NCBI RefSeq assembly: GCF_014349155.1
Contig: NZ_JACSIT010000097.1
Span: 1-33,674, forward strand
Source: Neolewinella lacunae
GTDB lineage: Bacteria > Bacteroidota > Bacteroidia > Chitinophagales > Saprospiraceae
DNA: 33,674 bases
Reading direction: 5' to 3'
The notes beneath the pieces are model-generated. The model saw only the letters and a program-made list of their open reading frames with translations. It was not told the origin of the DNA and did no database searches. Numbering within the stretch: the stretch's first letter is position 1; the number at the start of each line of letters is the position of its first letter. A program made the translations under genes and the position numbers. Positions 30,877 to 33,674 of the stretch are shown here, in pieces.

Positions 30877-30879
30877 TAC

Positions 30880-30916
30880 ATCCGGGGTTATTAAGGTTGG
30901 ACCCCTCCGGGGTCAG
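30880..30916 (+). repeat. Second copy of the GGTTGGACCCCTCCGGGGT repeat
   Basis: GGGGTTATTAAGGTTGGACC continuing CCTCCGGGGTC matches 27925-27962 except for a few bases. It follows the tandem array directly, and the array's last unit runs into it. Confidence 0.75.
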
Positions 30917-30933
30917 GGATTTGGCACCCCCAT

Positions 30934-30972
30934 GCACTACTGAACTATGAACTATGAACTATGAACTACAGA
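30934..30972 (+). repeat. GAACTAT heptamer run
   Basis: After CACTACT, the unit GAACTAT is repeated three times in direct succession, then GAACTACAGACC. The same CACTACYGAACTA...GAACTACAGA blocks occur in dispersed repeat copy 3 (26807-26836), so this may be a worn fragment of that element. The remainder of the gap up to 31044 holds a weak TACCTTG box (31004-31010) for the next gene. Confidence 0.6.
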
Positions 30973-31044
30973 CCTCCCTAGTCAATCTTCGCTCCCCCCG
31001 ACCTACCTTGCACCTGCGTTTAGCGCCCAAAAAAAATTGCCAAC

Positions 31045-32364
31045 ATGCGCCTTTTGTCTCTCCTTCTGCTGCTGAATACCTCCTTCCTCTTTGCGCAACC
31101 TGCGGACTACCCCGCCTTGCTGTCCTTACAACGGCAGGGGGAACTCCGCGACGCCTGGCTGCAGGAACGCGCGAAGACGATTTTGCCCGACCTGCTGCGC
31201 CGCGAGGGCATCGATACCTGGGTGATCATCAGCCGGGAATACAACGAGGACCCGGTGCTCAACACGATGCTTCCCAGCAAGTGGATGGGGGCGCGGCGCA
31301 CCACCATTTTACTGATCCACGATCCCGGACCGGACAAGGAATTGGAGACTTTGGCCTGCGCGCGCTACGCGGTGGGCGACGTCTTCAAGCAGGCCTGGGA
31401 CCCCGAGGCACAGCCCGACCAGTGGGCCCGCCTGGCCGAACTCATCGCCGAGCGCGACCCGCAAAAGATCGCCGTCAACCGCAGCGAGCACTTTGGCCTG
31501 GCCGACGGCATTTCGGCCTACCACTACGAAAAACTCCGCAGCAGCCTGCCCGCCAAGTACCAAGACCGCCTGGTGAGCGGTGAAAAACTTGCCGTGGGCT
31601 GGCTCGAAACCCGCCTGCCGGGCGAAATGACCGTCTACCGCCAGGTGATGGCCGTGGCGCACGCCATCATCGAAGAGGCCTTCAGCAACCGCATCATTAC
31701 GCCCGGCGTGACGACTACGGAAGACGTCGTTTGGTTTATGCGCGAACGTAGCAATAAATTAGGCCTGGAAGTCTGGTTTCACCCCACCGTCGACGTACAG
31801 CGCGCCGAAGGCGGGGAGTTGTATGCCTTTAGTAGTCGGCCGGGCAGCACCGTCATTCAACCCGGTGACCTGCTGCACTGCGACTTCGGCATCACCTACT
31901 GCGGGCTCAATACGGACACCCAGCACAACGCCTACGTCCTGCGGCCGGGGGAGACGGCGGCGCCCGCCTACTTGGTCGATGCCTTCCGGCAGGGAATGCA
32001 GACGATGGACATTTTGACGGACCAATTCGAAAATGGCAAGACGGGCAACCAGTTGCTGGCCGCTGCCCTCGCGGCGGGCAAAGCCGCTGGTCTGCGCCCC
32101 ACCATCTATACCCATCCCATCGGTTATCACGGCCACGCTGCCGGACCAACCATCGGCCTCTGGGACCAGCAGGGCGGCGTGCCCCACACGGGGGATTACC
32201 CGCTGTACCCGAACACCGCCTACAGCATTGAGCTAAACACCCGCGTCTACCTCGACGCCTGGAAAACGGACATCCGCATGATGATGGAAGAGGACGGTTT
32301 TTGGGACGGGGAGGGTTTTCGGTACATCGGTGGGCGGCAGGAGGAATTGTATTTGGTGGAGTAG
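31045..32364 (+). CDS. Exported M24-family metallopeptidase (Xaa-Pro dipeptidase-like)
   Basis: A 439-residue two-metal peptidase of the pita-bread fold, probably cleaving N-terminal residues next to proline. A signal peptide (MRLLSLLLLLNTSFLFAQ, residues 1-18) indicates export. Residues about 30-195 form a creatinase-like N-terminal domain. The catalytic domain has all five metal ligands: D280 (HCDFGI), D291 (NTDTQHNAYV), H357 (THPIGYHGHAAGP), E396 (SIELNTRV) and E415 or E416 (RMMMEEDGFW). It is a single gene, with repeats upstream and an IS256-type element starting 12 bases or so after its stop. Confidence 0.9.
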   Translation: MRLLSLLLLLNTSFLFAQPADYPALLSLQRQGELRDAWLQERAKTILPDLLRREGIDTWVIISREYNEDPVLNTMLPSKWMGARRTTILLIHDPGPDKELETLACARYAVGDVFKQAWDPEAQPDQWARLAELIAERDPQKIAVNRSEHFGLADGISAYHYEKLRSSLPAKYQDRLVSGEKLAVGWLETRLPGEMTVYRQVMAVAHAIIEEAFSNRIITPGVTTTEDVVWFMRERSNKLGLEVWFHPTVDVQRAEGGELYAFSSRPGSTVIQPGDLLHCDFGITYCGLNTDTQHNAYVLRPGETAAPAYLVDAFRQGMQTMDILTDQFENGKTGNQLLAAALAAGKAAGLRPTIYTHPIGYHGHAAGPTIGLWDQQGGVPHTGDYPLYPNTAYSIELNTRVYLDAWKTDIRMMMEEDGFWDGEGFRYIGGRQEELYLVE

Positions 32365-32375
32365 GGGGGGGAGGA

Positions 32376-33674
32376 GGGTGTTTAAAAATGTGTGTCTGCC
32401 ATAAAAATCAGACATTGAGTCATGGCAAACGAAAAAGACAAAACATTCGCGGACTTCGAGTCCGACATCATCACCGGCCTCATGTCGGGTAAACCGCTAG
32501 GTGGGACCGAAGGAGTCCTCACTGGTTTGATCAAGCATGTGATTGAAAAATCAATGAATGCCGAACTCAGAGAGCACCTTGAACTGGAAGCTAACAACCC
32601 TGATGCGCTGCCAAATAAGCGCAACGGTAGGGCTAATAAAAAGGTCAATACCGATTTTGGTCCTACCGAAATTAGTCCGTCCCGGGACAGAATGGGTACT
32701 TATGAATCGGCCATCGTTGGCAAATGGCAGCACGACCTGGCACCGAACATGAGCCAACAGATTCTATCCTTGTATGCTCGCGGTAACTCGTACCAAGACA
32801 TCTCGAACCACTTACATGAGATGTTTGGTCATGTTATCAGCCCTGCCTCGATTACGGGCATTGTCAACGAGGTATGGGACGATGTTCAGGCTTGGCAGAA
32901 ACGTGCTCTCCAAACTTGTTATGTGGCCGTTTTCATGGACGCTATTCACTTCAACATTCGCTTAGAGGGCAAGTCTACCAGTGTGGCGACTTATCTGTTC
33001 TATGGGGTTGATGTACATGGCTACAGAGACATTTTAAGCATGTATACGGGCCGCGGAGCCGAAAGTACTTCCCAATGGTCGGTATTGTTGGCTGACCTCA
33101 AGGAGCGCGGTGCGGAGGACATCAAAGTCTTCATTGCTGATGGCTTGCCAGGCCTGGTCGATGCTGTTGGTACTTACTTTCCCGCCAGCCGTTTTCAACG
33201 GTGTATCGTACACAAGGTGCGCAACTCCGTCGTCGGGGTGGACTTTAAGGACCGTCGGGAGGTCTGTAAAGACCTTCGATCAGTGTATACCGCTATGGAT
33301 GAAGACGGTGCGGTAGAAGCCCTCAAGGCCTTTGAGTTGAAGTGGGATAAATACCCACATGTAGTCCGCTTATGGCAAAAAGACTGGACCGAGCTTATGG
33401 TTTTCATGAGCTTTGGTCCGCAGATGCGCCGGCTAATTTACACGACCAACGCATTGGAAAACGTCAATCGTCATTTACGCAAAGCGACCAAAAGCAAAGG
33501 AAGCTGGCCGTCGACTAAGTCCTTGATGATTCAGGTTTATCTGACGCTCCAGGCGACTAAACCGGCTTGGGCAAAAACGGTCCGTAACTTCGCAGCCGTC
33601 CAACGGGAGCTGATGGAAGAATACGGAGAGGAGTACACGAAGTACCTAGAATGCTAGGTGGGCGGCGCGCAGCG
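32376..33674 (+). mobile_element. IS256-family element, right end outside the window
   Basis: The left end is placed near GGGTGTTTAAAAATGTGTGTCTGCC (32376-32400) because the composition changes abruptly here, from the G-run after the M24 gene to AT-rich DNA, and GTGTGTCTG resembles IS256-group ends. The matching right-end repeat is not found in the 17 bases after the transposase stop, so it must lie beyond 33674. The left boundary is an inference. Confidence 0.65.
32422..33657 (+). CDS. IS256-family transposase
   Basis: A 411-residue mutator-type DDE transposase, complete and without frameshift. The N-terminal part (about 1-165) carries the DNA-binding region (ELREHLELEANN, RNGRANKKV, ILSLYARGNSYQDISNHLHEM). 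The catalytic residues are D173 (VFMDAIHFNIR), D240 (FIADGLPGLVDA) and E346 (TTNALENVNRHLRKATKSKG). The C-x2-H pair typical of the family occurs in FQRCIVHKVRN. Codon use is more AT-rich than the host genes, consistent with recent arrival. It would move only its own element. Confidence 0.96.
   Translation: MANEKDKTFADFESDIITGLMSGKPLGGTEGVLTGLIKHVIEKSMNAELREHLELEANNPDALPNKRNGRANKKVNTDFGPTEISPSRDRMGTYESAIVGKWQHDLAPNMSQQILSLYARGNSYQDISNHLHEMFGHVISPASITGIVNEVWDDVQAWQKRALQTCYVAVFMDAIHFNIRLEGKSTSVATYLFYGVDVHGYRDILSMYTGRGAESTSQWSVLLADLKERGAEDIKVFIADGLPGLVDAVGTYFPASRFQRCIVHKVRNSVVGVDFKDRREVCKDLRSVYTAMDEDGAVEALKAFELKWDKYPHVVRLWQKDWTELMVFMSFGPQMRRLIYTTNALENVNRHLRKATKSKGSWPSTKSLMIQVYLTLQATKPAWAKTVRNFAAVQRELMEEYGEEYTKYLEC

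Noticed and set aside
1..33674. The whole window as a composite transposon bounded by two insertion sequences
   Set aside because: The left element is IS1182-type and the right one IS256-type. Their ends and transposases are unrelated, and the interior carries housekeeping genes (dapB, leuS, accD).

Overview
The window looks like a chromosomal segment from a GC-rich member of the Bacteroidota, most likely Saprospiria (Lewinella/Haliscomenobacter-like). The evidence is: Bacteroidota-type promoters (TAnnTTTG boxes just upstream of several genes, sometimes with TTTG about 20 nt further up); a subtilase with a type IX secretion C-terminal domain; an enlarged bacterial LeuRS; small families typical of the phylum (DUF2805/TIGR03643, DUF5690, DoxX-like with DUF2071); and almost no Shine-Dalgarno sequences. 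No rRNA, tRNA or CRISPR array was seen.

Layout. Positions 1-1900 are a complete IS1182-type insertion sequence whose ends are perfect 18-bp inverted repeats. Next come dapB, a TolB-like beta-propeller protein and alanine dehydrogenase. A tight four-gene operon of membrane and unknown proteins follows (DoxX-like, DUF2071, methyltransferase, four-helix membrane protein; 4963-7189), then a Gmad2-domain lipoprotein, leuS, a secreted subtilase and an OmpA-family lipoprotein. Positions 13880-16562 hold three same-strand genes that closely resemble the plant/cyanobacterial vitamin E enzymes VTE3, VTE4 and VTE2. After a double-thioredoxin-fold lipoprotein and a DUF2805 gene, the minus strand carries a GT83-like glycosyltransferase and a PAP2 phosphatase. 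Positions 21180-25783 hold a probable aminophosphonate-use cluster: DUF5690 transporter, exported alkaline-phosphatase-superfamily enzyme, TIGR03364 FAD oxidoreductase and PhnX-like hydrolase. The right part has pncA, a YggS-type PLP protein, a 61-residue membrane protein, an FKBP isomerase, an unknown membrane protein overlapping accD, an M24 peptidase, and an IS256-family transposase whose right end lies outside the window.

How the genes work together. The VTE-like trio should prenylate homogentisate, methylate the resulting quinol, and methylate it again, giving a tocopherol- or plastoquinone-like lipid. This is unexpected because cultured Bacteroidota normally rely on menaquinone. The homogentisate-forming dioxygenase and the tocopherol cyclase are not in the window. 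The phosphonate cluster reads as a route: release outside the cytoplasm, uptake, oxidative deamination, then C-P bond cleavage.

The intergenic regions are rich in repeats. There is a three-copy dispersed element of about 150-190 bp, a family built on GGGCTAAAGCCGCGACAATACC-like units (as a long hairpin and as a tandem array), an exact 18-mer occurring three times, and a pile-up of four repeat types between accD and the M24 peptidase gene.
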